Shown piece after piece: positions 43,715 to 51,789 of a stretch of DNA of 64,000 nt. The notes beneath the pieces are model-generated. The model did no database searches. It was not told the origin of the DNA and saw only the letters and a program-made list of their open reading frames with translations. Source of the DNA: Paenibacillus macerans (GTDB lineage Bacteria > Bacillota > Bacilli > Paenibacillales > Paenibacillaceae); NCBI RefSeq assembly GCF_900454495.1, contig NZ_UGSI01000002.1:248001-312000 (forward strand). Direction: 5' to 3'. Each line of letters opens with the position of its first letter. Position 1 is the stretch's first letter. The translations under genes were made by a program, and so were the position numbers.

Positions 43715-46384
43715 ATGAAGAAAAAGCTTTTCGCCAAAATGAAGACCCTCTTCATGGCTAGTATGATTACAGCATTAACCGTTCCGGCAGCTTTGCCGGC
43801 TTCGGCGGCGGACTCCGCTCATGTGGACAACCCGTTTGTCGGCGCTACGGCTTATATTAACCCCGATTACGCGAACTTTGTCGACACGTCGATCGCGCAG
43901 GTGACTGACGATGTATTGGCCGCCAAGATGGAGACGGTCAAGTCGTACCCGACGGCCGTCTGGCTCGATCGGATTTCGGCGATTCAAGGCGGTGACGGAC
44001 GCCTCAGTCTGGAAGAACACCTGGACAACGCGCTGGCGCAAAAAGAAGGCGACACGCCGATCACGGCCAGCTTCGTTATCTACGATATGCCGGGACGCGA
44101 CTGTCACGCTTTGGCTTCCAACGGCGAACTGCCGCTCACGCAAGATGCGTTGGAAAGATACAAGAAGGAATATATCGATGTAATCGCGGATATTTTCTCC
44201 AATCCGAAGTATAAAGATATCCGCATCGTCACCGTGATCGAACCTGACTCGCTGCCTAACCTGGTGACGAACTTGAGCACCCCGGCTTGTGCGGCGGCAA
44301 ATTCCAGCAATATTTACCGGGATGGGATCACTTATGCGCTGGACCAATTGCATGACATCCCGAACGTCTACAAATATCTGGACATCGGGCACTCCGGCTG
44401 GCTCGGATGGGATTCCAACCTGCAGCCTGCAGTCAATCTGTATACTTCCGTAGTTCAAGGTACCAAAGGCGGTTTCTCCAGCGTTGACGGTTTCGTCACC
44501 AATACGGCCAACACCACGCCTTTGGAAGAACCGAACTTGCCGAACGCGAATTTGCAGATTAACGGGCAGCCGATTCGTGCGGCGAAATACTATGAATGGA
44601 ATCCGTACTTCGATGAGGCCGACTTTACGGCGGCGCTGTACTCCGGTTTTGTGGCCAAGGGCTGGCCGTCCGACATCGGTTTCCTGATCGATACCTCGCG
44701 TAACGGATGGGGCGGACCTAACCGTCCGACCGGGGCATCCGGATCGGACATCAATACTTATGTAGATTCCGGACGTATCGATAAGCGCCTGCATCGCGGC
44801 AACTGGTGTAATGCGGCGGGCGCGGGGATGGGCATGCCGCCGCAAGCCGCTCCGCAAGCTTATCCGCATGTCGATGCGCTGGTATGGGTGAAGCCGCCGG
44901 GAGATTCGGACGGTTCGAGTACCCTAATCCCGAATGATGAAGGCAAGGGTTTTGACCGGATGTGCGATCCGACTTACACGACAGCCGACGGTACATTGAC
45001 CGGAGCTCTGCCGAACGCTCCGCTGTCGGGTCACTGGTTCCATGAACAGTTTGTAGAGCTTGTACAAAACGCTTATCCGGCGATTCCGCTGTCCGACAAC
45101 GGCGGCGGGGAAGATACGCCTCCTGTAGCTCCGGATACGCTGACGGCCGCAGTAACGCTGAACTGGTCGAAGGCGGAAGGCGCGAAAAGTTACAACGTTA
45201 AACGCGCGACCAGCGCGGAAGGTCCGTTTGCCGTCATCGCTTCCAATGTGAAAGGCTTGACCTACACGGACGCAAGCGTGAAGAGCGACACTACTTACTA
45301 CTATGTCGTCAGCGCCGTTAACAAAGCCGGGGAAAGCGTGGATTCCGCCGTGCAGGTCATCGTAACGACGAGCTACGGCAATTCCGTTCCTACCGTGCCG
45401 GCCGCTCCTGCGAAGGTGACCGCTAAAGCGGGGGACATGCAGGTGAAGCTCAACTGGAATGCCGTGGGCGGAGCCGAGGGCTACACCGTGAAGCGCGCGG
45501 TTGACGCGGCAGGGCCGTTTGAGCCTATCGCCGAAACCGTAACGGGGACCGTCTATACGGATACGAATGTGATTAACGGCACTACTTATTACTATGTAAT
45601 CAGCGCTGTAAACGGCGCCGGGGTGAGCCCTGAATCTACCGTGGTCAGCGCGACTCCTGCCGCGGAACCGGCCCCGGATACGCCCGCGGGACTGAAAGCG
45701 ACGGCCGGCAACGCCGAGGTCAAGCTGAGCTGGAACGCGGTAAAAGGTGCGGAGAGCTATAATGTGAAGCGTGCGGATAGCGCGCAAGGTCCGTTTGAGA
45801 CGATCGCGGATTCCGTAACGAGAACTTCCTTTACGGATACTGATGTGAAGAATGGCAGCACGTACTACTATGTGGTGAGCGCCAACAATAAATCGGGCGA
45901 GAGCTCTGATTCCAATGCGGTCAGCGCAGCTCCCCGGGAATTGCCTAAAGGCGATTTGGTCGCGCAATACCGCAACGGCGACTCCAGCGCGACCGACAAC
46001 CAGATCCGTCCTCAGTTCAACATCAAGAACAACGGTTCGACAGCCGTTAAGCTGAGCGATGTGAAGCTTCGCTACTACTTCACCAAAGAGGGCAGCGATG
46101 CGATGCAAGCCTGGGTTGACTGGGCGCAAGTCGGCTCTTCCAACGTAGTGGTAACCTTCACGGACAGTTATATGGAGGTTGGTTTCACCAGCGGCGCGGG
46201 CTCGCTTGCTCCGGGAGGACAAACCGGAGATATCCAGATTCGCGCGGCCAAATCAAGCTGGACCAACTTTGACGAAACCGATGATTACTCTTACAATGCA
46301 ACCCAAACATCGTTCGCTAACTGGGAAAAAGTGACGCTGTACCAAAACGGAGAACTGGTGTGGGGGATCGAACCGGGGGTATGA
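43715..46384 (+). CDS. Secreted GH6 cellulase (cellobiohydrolase type) with three FN3 modules and CBM3
   Basis: An 889-residue modular enzyme. A signal peptide (about 1-32, ending ASAADS) precedes a GH6 domain (about 35-460), three FN3 domains (about 472-555, 560-650, 653-740) and a C-terminal CBM3 (about 746-889). Asp129 in PGRDCHA and Asp178 in IEPDSLPN match the two catalytic-site aspartates of GH6. Length and loop-rich sequence fit an exo-acting family 6 enzyme. The first FN3 lacks its usual opening strand. FN3 and CBM3 resemble those of the xylanase, suggesting module shuffling. GGGAG precedes the ATG at 43715. Confidence 0.95.
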   Translation: MKKKLFAKMKTLFMASMITALTVPAALPASAADSAHVDNPFVGATAYINPDYANFVDTSIAQVTDDVLAAKMETVKSYPTAVWLDRISAIQGGDGRLSLEEHLDNALAQKEGDTPITASFVIYDMPGRDCHALASNGELPLTQDALERYKKEYIDVIADIFSNPKYKDIRIVTVIEPDSLPNLVTNLSTPACAAANSSNIYRDGITYALDQLHDIPNVYKYLDIGHSGWLGWDSNLQPAVNLYTSVVQGTKGGFSSVDGFVTNTANTTPLEEPNLPNANLQINGQPIRAAKYYEWNPYFDEADFTAALYSGFVAKGWPSDIGFLIDTSRNGWGGPNRPTGASGSDINTYVDSGRIDKRLHRGNWCNAAGAGMGMPPQAAPQAYPHVDALVWVKPPGDSDGSSTLIPNDEGKGFDRMCDPTYTTADGTLTGALPNAPLSGHWFHEQFVELVQNAYPAIPLSDNGGGEDTPPVAPDTLTAAVTLNWSKAEGAKSYNVKRATSAEGPFAVIASNVKGLTYTDASVKSDTTYYYVVSAVNKAGESVDSAVQVIVTTSYGNSVPTVPAAPAKVTAKAGDMQVKLNWNAVGGAEGYTVKRAVDAAGPFEPIAETVTGTVYTDTNVINGTTYYYVISAVNGAGVSPESTVVSATPAAEPAPDTPAGLKATAGNAEVKLSWNAVKGAESYNVKRADSAQGPFETIADSVTRTSFTDTDVKNGSTYYYVVSANNKSGESSDSNAVSAAPRELPKGDLVAQYRNGDSSATDNQIRPQFNIKNNGSTAVKLSDVKLRYYFTKEGSDAMQAWVDWAQVGSSNVVVTFTDSYMEVGFTSGAGSLAPGGQTGDIQIRAAKSSWTNFDETDDYSYNATQTSFANWEKVTLYQNGELVWGIEPGV

Positions 46385-46527
46385 TGGCAAACGGTAAGCA
46401 CTAAACAGCCGGAGCGAGTTGAAAACTTTCCAAAGAGCTCTGTGATCAAAGTTTTGGTGCTTTGCGCAGCATTGTACCTGCGGCAAAGGATTTGAGGCAG
46501 CATTGCTTGTTGCTTTGGAATAAACGG

Positions 46528-46553
46528 CCCGGGCCTTAAAGGCCCGGGTCTTT
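46528..46553 (+). terminator. Terminator after the cellulase gene
   Basis: CCCGGGCC (46528-46535) pairs with GGCCCGGG (46541-46548), followed by TCTTTCC. The remaining gap up to 46676 shows no other element. Confidence 0.75.
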
Positions 46554-46676
46554 CCGTTGATTCATACGATTCATAATTAACCTTAATTTTTGCAGGAATA
46601 CGCCCGGAAATGGCGAATGAACTGGAAGAAATGAGTTTTTAATCCTGAGTGGGTGAGTAAAAAGGAGGAGAAACGA

Positions 46677-47507
46677 GTGTCTGTCGGAATTTTAGCGCAT
46701 TTGCTGGGAAAGCAGCCTTTTAGAGAGTTGGCGGCGAAGGTGGCCGAATTTCATTTTCCTTACGTGCAGTTGGCGTTGTCCAAGGCGATTTCGGACGTTG
46801 ATTTTTCGCTGGGAAAAATAAGTCCGGGGTTGGCCAACGAAGTGGGAGGGGCGTTCGCGGACAACCGCGTACGGATCGCCGTGCTCGGCTGCTACGCCAG
46901 CTTGATCGAGCTTGACGACGAGAGCTTCCGCCACAATGTGGAGCGGTTTAAGGAGCATCTGCGGAACGCGCGGCATTTTGGGGCGCCGATCGTTGCGACC
47001 GAGGTGGGCGTGCCTGCGGACCGGAGCCATTTGTCCAAGCATTGGGAACGGCTTAACCAGGCGCTGGAGGAACTGGTGGAAGAAGCGGAACGCTGGGGCG
47101 TTACGATCGGATTGGAAGCCGCGCAGGGCCACCTCATCGATTCCCCCGAAACGATGGCCGAGACCATCGAGCGGTTCCCGTCCTCGTGTGTAGGCGTGCT
47201 GCTTGATCCGTGCAATATGTTAAACGCTTCCAACTTTGACCGGCACGATGAAATTATCCGTACGGCCTTCGATCTGTTCGGCTCGCGGATCGTCAGCGCC
47301 CATGCCAAGGATGTCAAGCGTGAAGCGGACGGCGGCGGGTTAACGGTCGCGGCCGCCGGCCTGGGCGAGCTTGACTATCCCCTCTTCTGGCGGCTGCTCG
47401 AGCAGTACAAGCCGCACGGGTTTGTCACGCTGGAGCAGGTGACGGAGGAGCAATGCTCCGCCGCCGCGAGGTTTGTGCGGGAAGGGCGGGCGAAGGCGAG
47501 AGTGTGA
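46677..47507 (+). CDS. Sugar phosphate isomerase/epimerase (xylose isomerase-like TIM barrel)
   Basis: A 276-residue TIM-barrel protein of the AP endonuclease 2/xylose isomerase-like family. Likely metal-binding residues occur in TIGLEAAQ, LLDPCNM, SAHAKDVKRE and VTLEQVTEE. The GTG at 46677 is eight bases after GGAGG (46664-46668). It is monocistronic behind the cellulase terminator. The family interconverts ketoses, inososes or hydroxypyruvate; the exact substrate cannot be told, though carbohydrate metabolism fits the neighbouring cellulase. Confidence 0.8.
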   Translation: MSVGILAHLLGKQPFRELAAKVAEFHFPYVQLALSKAISDVDFSLGKISPGLANEVGGAFADNRVRIAVLGCYASLIELDDESFRHNVERFKEHLRNARHFGAPIVATEVGVPADRSHLSKHWERLNQALEELVEEAERWGVTIGLEAAQGHLIDSPETMAETIERFPSSCVGVLLDPCNMLNASNFDRHDEIIRTAFDLFGSRIVSAHAKDVKREADGGGLTVAAAGLGELDYPLFWRLLEQYKPHGFVTLEQVTEEQCSAAARFVREGRAKARV

Positions 47508-47574
47508 TGTAGGCGGACAGTCGGATTCTCTATTTCGTGCTCTCTATTATAGAAGGCCTCATTGGTCGGCCAAC

Positions 47575-47751
47575 TGCAAAAGTGCATCTCATTTCGGCGA
47601 TTTTCCCCTTCCGAGGCAATTGGCCTGCAAAAGTGCAGTTGGTTGGGGAGTTTTTGGAAAAATATGGGCGAATGACTGAATCTGAACTGCACTTTTGCAT
47701 TTGAGCCGCCTGTTATAGAGGGTTTCGACAAAAATCGCCTGCACTTTTGCA
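47575..47751. repeat. Four-unit intergenic repeat locus C1
   Basis: The 12-mer TGCAAAAGTGCA occurs twice directly (47575-47586, 47626-47637) and twice inverted (47688-47699, 47740-47751), without a mismatch. Starts are 51, 62 and 52 bp apart. Each unit is flanked by unlike sequence, though GGCGATTTT recurs beside units on both sides. Layout and spacing match loci A1 and A2 although the unit sequence is unrelated. Confidence 0.85.
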
Positions 47752-47888
47752 TTTCGCGGAATATTACCGCCCCTCCCGTGATCGGAGAGAGATAAACAGG
47801 AAGAAATGATCAGTAAGAGGTGCCGCGCTGGAGAACGCTCCTCTCGGAATGGTATAATTTGAAAAAGGCTTTCGCGTAGGAGGAGTTC

Positions 47889-48914
47889 GTGTTGAGAGAA
47901 GATCTTTTGGCGCAGTTGGAGACGTGGCATGAGGAAGATGAGTTTGAGAATATCGTAAATGCGATTACGGAGATTCCCGCCGAGGACAGGAATTATGAGC
48001 TGGTCAGCCATTTGGGGCGGGCGTTAAACAATCTGGAGCGGTATGAAGAAGCGGTTGGACAGTTTATGACCGTTGCGGACGAGGGGCGGGAGGACCCGCT
48101 TTGGCATTACCGGGTGGGACTTGCCTATTACTATCTGGAGCAGTATGACGAAGCTTTGAAAGCGTTCGAAGCCGCCGACCGGTTGGACCCCGGGGATGAA
48201 GACACGCTGGAATTCCTGGGCTGGATCCGGGAAAAACTTGCGGAGGAGCCTGGCGAATCGGGAGACGGCGACCGGGGCAAAGCTGAGGCTTCAACTGGGG
48301 CGGATGCCGATGCGGACGGCGATAATGATCGGGGAAGCGGTGCCGGACGAGCCGATGGAAGTGCTGAAGGCGGCCCCGCTGGACCAGGCGGTTACGCCGT
48401 TTCCGGCGCGGACGGCGAGTTGGATTTGGCGGGTTTTTGGGACGACGGCGCCCCGGACGCGGAGAAGTACGTATCCGGACCGCCCAGCGACGAACTGATT
48501 GCTTCCGTGGAAGAAGAACTGGTTTTCAAGCTGCCTGCTTTTTATATTCAGATGATGAAAATACATAACGGCGGCATTCCGCGGAGCCGGTTTTTTCCTA
48601 TAGGGCAAGCTGGTGATCGGGCTGAAGGCCCTATCGAGATTACGGGCATTTTGGGCATCGGCAGAGAGAAAAAACATTCCCTATGCGGGGCAGCGGGCAG
48701 CCGATTCCGTATTGACAACGAGGGTTATCCCGAATTTGGCGTAATCATCGGCGACTGTCCGGCGGAGTCCGGGGCGATTATGCTGGACTACCGCGAGTCC
48801 GGAAACGACGGCGAACCCGAGGTTGTGCATGTCGATAAGGCGAACAACTTCAAAATAACCAAACTCGCTTCCCGTTTTGAGACTTTTATTCGTGGGCTGG
48901 TTAGTGAGGTTTAA
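47889..48914 (+). CDS. TPR plus SMI1/KNR4-domain protein
   Basis: A 341-residue cytoplasmic protein. The N-terminal half has TPR-like helices (about residues 30-115, including GLAYYYLEQYDEALKAFEAADRLDP). An acidic, Gly/Asp/Ala-rich linker (about 118-175) leads to an SMI1/KNR4 fold (about 195-340), with FKLPAFYIQMMKIHNGG as its hallmark. SMI1/KNR4 domains serve as immunity proteins against contact-dependent toxins or as scaffolds. No toxin gene adjoins it. A GTG start with TAGGAGGAG upstream is used. Confidence 0.8.
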   Translation: MLREDLLAQLETWHEEDEFENIVNAITEIPAEDRNYELVSHLGRALNNLERYEEAVGQFMTVADEGREDPLWHYRVGLAYYYLEQYDEALKAFEAADRLDPGDEDTLEFLGWIREKLAEEPGESGDGDRGKAEASTGADADADGDNDRGSGAGRADGSAEGGPAGPGGYAVSGADGELDLAGFWDDGAPDAEKYVSGPPSDELIASVEEELVFKLPAFYIQMMKIHNGGIPRSRFFPIGQAGDRAEGPIEITGILGIGREKKHSLCGAAGSRFRIDNEGYPEFGVIIGDCPAESGAIMLDYRESGNDGEPEVVHVDKANNFKITKLASRFETFIRGLVSEV

Positions 48915-48957
48915 GCGTAAACCATTTCTTCCCCCGGGAAAAAGAATGAACGGCAGA

Positions 48958-48977
48958 GCCGCCTTCTTATAGGCGGC
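48958..48977 (+). terminator. Hairpin after the SMI1/KNR4 gene
   Basis: GCCGCCT (48958-48964) pairs with AGGCGGC (48971-48977), about 45 bp past the stop. The U run is poor. Confidence 0.45.
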
Positions 48978-49035
48978 CTTGTGCTTTATGGGGCGGAAGG
49001 CCTTTCCCCGTGAACTGCTCGCTCATTTGAATAAC

Positions 49036-49063
49036 ACCGCCGCTCGAAGGGCGGCTTTTTTTT
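49036..49063 (+). terminator. Rho-independent terminator
   Basis: CCGCC (49036-49040) pairs with GGCGG (49049-49053), followed by a long T run. It ends transcription ahead of the secreted-protein gene. Confidence 0.7.
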
Positions 49064-49137
49064 GCGCCTTGTCACGAATCGCCTGTCCTTATTTGTTATA
49101 TAAGTGAACAGATTAAGGATCAGGGAGGATAACACCA

Positions 49138-50100
49138 ATGAACAAAATTCACAAAATAATCGGCTCCGTTGCACTGGCCGCCATGCTGGTGAGCGGTTTA
49201 CCGGACGCTTCTGCCCATGCCGCCTCGGCTGTAACTATCCAGAACGTGGATCAAGCTTTAATCGAAGCTGCGCAGAACAAGCTGAAAGAGATCACGGGAA
49301 ATACCTACTCGTTCTCGAAAGCCGAACCGTTCGGAAACGATGTGGCGTTTGAGATCGAGGGACAGTCATACAGCCAAGTGATCGTAGATGCTGAAGGAAC
49401 CGTTAATTTCATCTCGGCCCAATTCAAATACAAGGACCTGCAAAACGCAAAGTTTAAGAAAGAATTGAAAGATGCATGGAAAAAGGCATTCCCGAAGAAC
49501 AGCCAGGAGCTTGACATAGTTATCGTTAACTACATGAATTCAGAGGGGCTGAAAGTGAATACAGGAAACGATGCCGGGACCATTTTCCTTACAAACGGAA
49601 AGCTGGAGTACAGTACCGTAGACATTAAAGACAAGGATGTCCCTCAGCCGGCCAAGGCGGCGGCGGACGCGGCCCTTGCCAAAATCGGCGGACTAAAAAA
49701 GAAAGCCCGCAGCGTAAGCGGTATGACGATAAAACCGAATCAAAAGCCGGTTTATAATTTGGCCTACACGACAGACAAGGGGAACGCATGGATTGACGTC
49801 GAGCAAGGAACCAACAAAATCATGACCGTCAACGCGCTGGCACTGACCGATCAACTTCATAAAAAAGACACCAAAGATAGGGAGGCTATCGAAAACAAGA
49901 TCAAAAGCTATACTTTGGATCAACTGCTGAAAACTGCCGCCAAGCAGGCCAAATCGATCATGAATCTGGATCTTTCGGGATATGCCGCCGAAAAGGTCAA
50001 AGGCAATGAGGATACCGTGATGTTCACTAAAAAGGGCGCTCCAAAGGTACAAGGCAAGTTTAATTCCAAAGGTCAATTTTATTATTTCGAAGTGATGTGA
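49138..50100 (+). CDS. Secreted protein of unknown function
   Basis: A 320-residue exported protein with a clear Sec signal (1-29, ending SAHAAS). The mature part is a Lys-rich alpha/beta protein that seems to contain two or three similar PepSY-like or YcdB-like units: ALIEAAQNKLKEITGN..., AADAALAKIGGLKKKA..., LLKTAAKQAKSIMNLD.... No catalytic motif is recognised. PepSY-like domains often inhibit or chaperone proteases; that is only a suggestion. It has its own ribosome binding site (CAGGGAGG) and a strong downstream terminator. Confidence 0.65.
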   Translation: MNKIHKIIGSVALAAMLVSGLPDASAHAASAVTIQNVDQALIEAAQNKLKEITGNTYSFSKAEPFGNDVAFEIEGQSYSQVIVDAEGTVNFISAQFKYKDLQNAKFKKELKDAWKKAFPKNSQELDIVIVNYMNSEGLKVNTGNDAGTIFLTNGKLEYSTVDIKDKDVPQPAKAAADAALAKIGGLKKKARSVSGMTIKPNQKPVYNLAYTTDKGNAWIDVEQGTNKIMTVNALALTDQLHKKDTKDREAIENKIKSYTLDQLLKTAAKQAKSIMNLDLSGYAAEKVKGNEDTVMFTKKGAPKVQGKFNSKGQFYYFEVM

Positions 50101-50108
50101 AAACTGTG

Positions 50109-50158
50109 AACAAGCCTTCTCTGTCGGCCAAGTGAACCGCCGGGGAAGGCTTGTTTTA
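50109..50158. terminator. Bidirectional terminator
   Basis: AACAAGCCTTC (50109-50119) pairs with GAAGGCTTGTT (50145-50155), followed by TTATC. It lies between convergent genes. Confidence 0.8.
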
Positions 50159-50194
50159 TCAGAAAAGCGAGTCAGTGACAAGCAGGCGCTCGCT

Positions 50195-50977
50195 CTACTT
50201 CATGTTGCTGAAAGGTTCGACTTCAATTTGATCGGCAACAAATTCGTTTTTGGCAGGGTCGAACTTATAGGTGATGTGGACATCACATACGTACACTGCC
50301 ATTCCGATGCTTGCGCCCAAGGTGGAGGTGAGCTTTTGATTTTTCACGTTATAATAAACTACGCCGCCGAACCCAAGCTGATCTTGATCCAAATCCGGAT
50401 AGGGGGACTCGTAACGGAATTTGTGTTCTTTTTCCATGGCGTTCACTTTAATGTCTAAGATATCATCATGGTTCGTAATATGCGTTTCGATATGGTTGGC
50501 AACGGTTTCCTCGTAACTCGGCACTTTGATTTCCGAAAAATCGCTGCTGTCCAGCACATGGATTTCATCAAGGCTTAAACCAGTACCTTTTCCTATACTA
50601 TAGATGATAACCGCTTCTTGCTTGCCATCTCCCGTCACATCCGCATAAAAAACCTGAGGCTCATAGAGCGTAGGAAAGCTCCAGTCGAATTCTTTTTTCA
50701 CGCCATTGATTTCCACAGTCAGGCCCTCATAGGAAGTATCGGTGACCTTCACAGGCTTAAGCTTCACTTCTTTGTTTTCCGAAGACCAGGCTGGACCTTC
50801 TTCAGCCTCTTGTGTCGGCTCCGTTGCCGCTGTACCTTGCTCGGGATTGGTCGTACCCTGGTTCGTCTCTTGTTCCGGCTGCGTGAATGCCTGATTGCCG
50901 GTAGGCTCGTTTGGTGCCTGTGAAGCTGCTTCCGGCATATCCGAACTACATCCCGCAAGCAAAATGGCCCCCAACAA
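50195..50977 (-). CDS. Lipoprotein with a probable frameshift in its first codons
   Basis: The open frame encodes an exported lipoprotein with lipobox LLAGC and a Pro/Thr/Glu-rich linker, then a beta-rich domain with an FG-GAP-like metal loop (ADVTGDGKQEAVI). The frame as it stands would start at a TTG inside the signal peptide, giving an abnormally short signal. Just upstream, TTG (51002-51000) behind AGGGG is followed by seven A's and then codons for KLGAWLLLGAILLAGC. With six A's these would join into a perfect lipoprotein signal. So an A7 tract (50999-50993) has shifted the frame, by mutation, phase variation or sequencing error. Confidence 0.65.
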   Translation of the reverse strand: MLGAILLAGCSSDMPEAASQAPNEPTGNQAFTQPEQETNQGTTNPEQGTAATEPTQEAEEGPAWSSENKEVKLKPVKVTDTSYEGLTVEINGVKKEFDWSFPTLYEPQVFYADVTGDGKQEAVIIYSIGKGTGLSLDEIHVLDSSDFSEIKVPSYEETVANHIETHITNHDDILDIKVNAMEKEHKFRYESPYPDLDQDQLGFGGVVYYNVKNQKLTSTLGASIGMAVYVCDVHITYKFDPAKNEFVADQIEVEPFSNMK

Positions 50978-51203
50978 CAGCCATGCGCCCAGTTTTTTTC
51001 AACGGTATGTACCCCTTTCAGCTTGTCTAGCAAAAATGATACCAGAGAAAATAAGCAGGTTATTTACATAAAAACAACAAAACTTTACAAAATAGTTAAG
51101 TTCATGTGAACCAGCCTCTTGGGTCTGTTTATTTTCCGGCCTTCCTGTTTAACCTAACGGGGAAGCAACATTCAGTCCAAAACCCTAAATGGAGGGAACC
51201 AAA

Positions 51204-51692
51204 ATGACAAACGATCAGGCAGCGCATCAAGCGGCCGTTGAGACGGTTCGGGAATTGATCAAAGGGATCGAGATAGCGATGCTTACCACCGTAACGAAGG
51301 AAGGATTAGTGTCACGTCCGATGAAAACGCAGGAAGTCGAGTTTGACGGGGATCTCTGGTTCCTGACCAAAGAGGATACGGACAAGTATCGTCAGCTCCG
51401 GGACAATCCGAATGTGAATGTAGCCTATGCGGGGAAATCGTATGTGTCCATTCGCGGAAAAGGCGAACTTGTTGAAGACCGGGCGAAAATCAAGGAGCTC
51501 TGGAACCCGGCCTATGCGAAGCTGTTGAATACGACCAGCGACGATCCGCAGCTTGCTTTGATCAAGGTGAGGGCCGAAGCGGCCGAATATTGGGAAACCG
51601 GCAATTGGACCAAAATGATGAAGCGGATGTTCTCGCAGTTCACCGGGGCCGCTTCCGAAGCGGAAGTGAACAAGACGGTGACTTTGGTCTAA
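51204..51692 (+). CDS. Pyridoxamine-5'-phosphate-oxidase-like general stress protein
   Basis: A 162-residue split-barrel flavin-binding protein of the general stress protein 26 (YdaG-like) group. It shows MLTTVTKEGLVSRPM, DGDLWFLT and NVNVAYAG, the usual flavin-contact strands, and a Trp/Tyr-rich end (AAEYWETGNWTKMM). GGAGG precedes the ATG at 51204. The family binds FMN or F420-like cofactors and is induced by stress in bacilli; the reaction is unknown. Confidence 0.82.
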   Translation: MTNDQAAHQAAVETVRELIKGIEIAMLTTVTKEGLVSRPMKTQEVEFDGDLWFLTKEDTDKYRQLRDNPNVNVAYAGKSYVSIRGKGELVEDRAKIKELWNPAYAKLLNTTSDDPQLALIKVRAEAAEYWETGNWTKMMKRMFSQFTGAASEAEVNKTVTLV

Positions 51693-51736
51693 ACCCGGTA
51701 AAGTTTGGGAAGCACTAAGTCATCCTGAAAAAATAA

Positions 51737-51775
51737 AACCAAAGGCGCAGCCATGATGGCCGCGCCTTTGGTTGT
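51737..51775. terminator. Bidirectional terminator
   Basis: AACCAAAGGCGC (51737-51748) pairs perfectly with GCGCCTTTGGTT (51762-51773) between two convergent genes. Confidence 0.8.
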
Positions 51776-51789
51776 TCTATCGAAACAGG

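Noticed and set aside
47575..47751. CRISPR-like array at locus C1, and likewise at A1 and A2
   Set aside because: There are only two units per orientation, in inverted halves, with 12-25 bp repeats and no cas genes.
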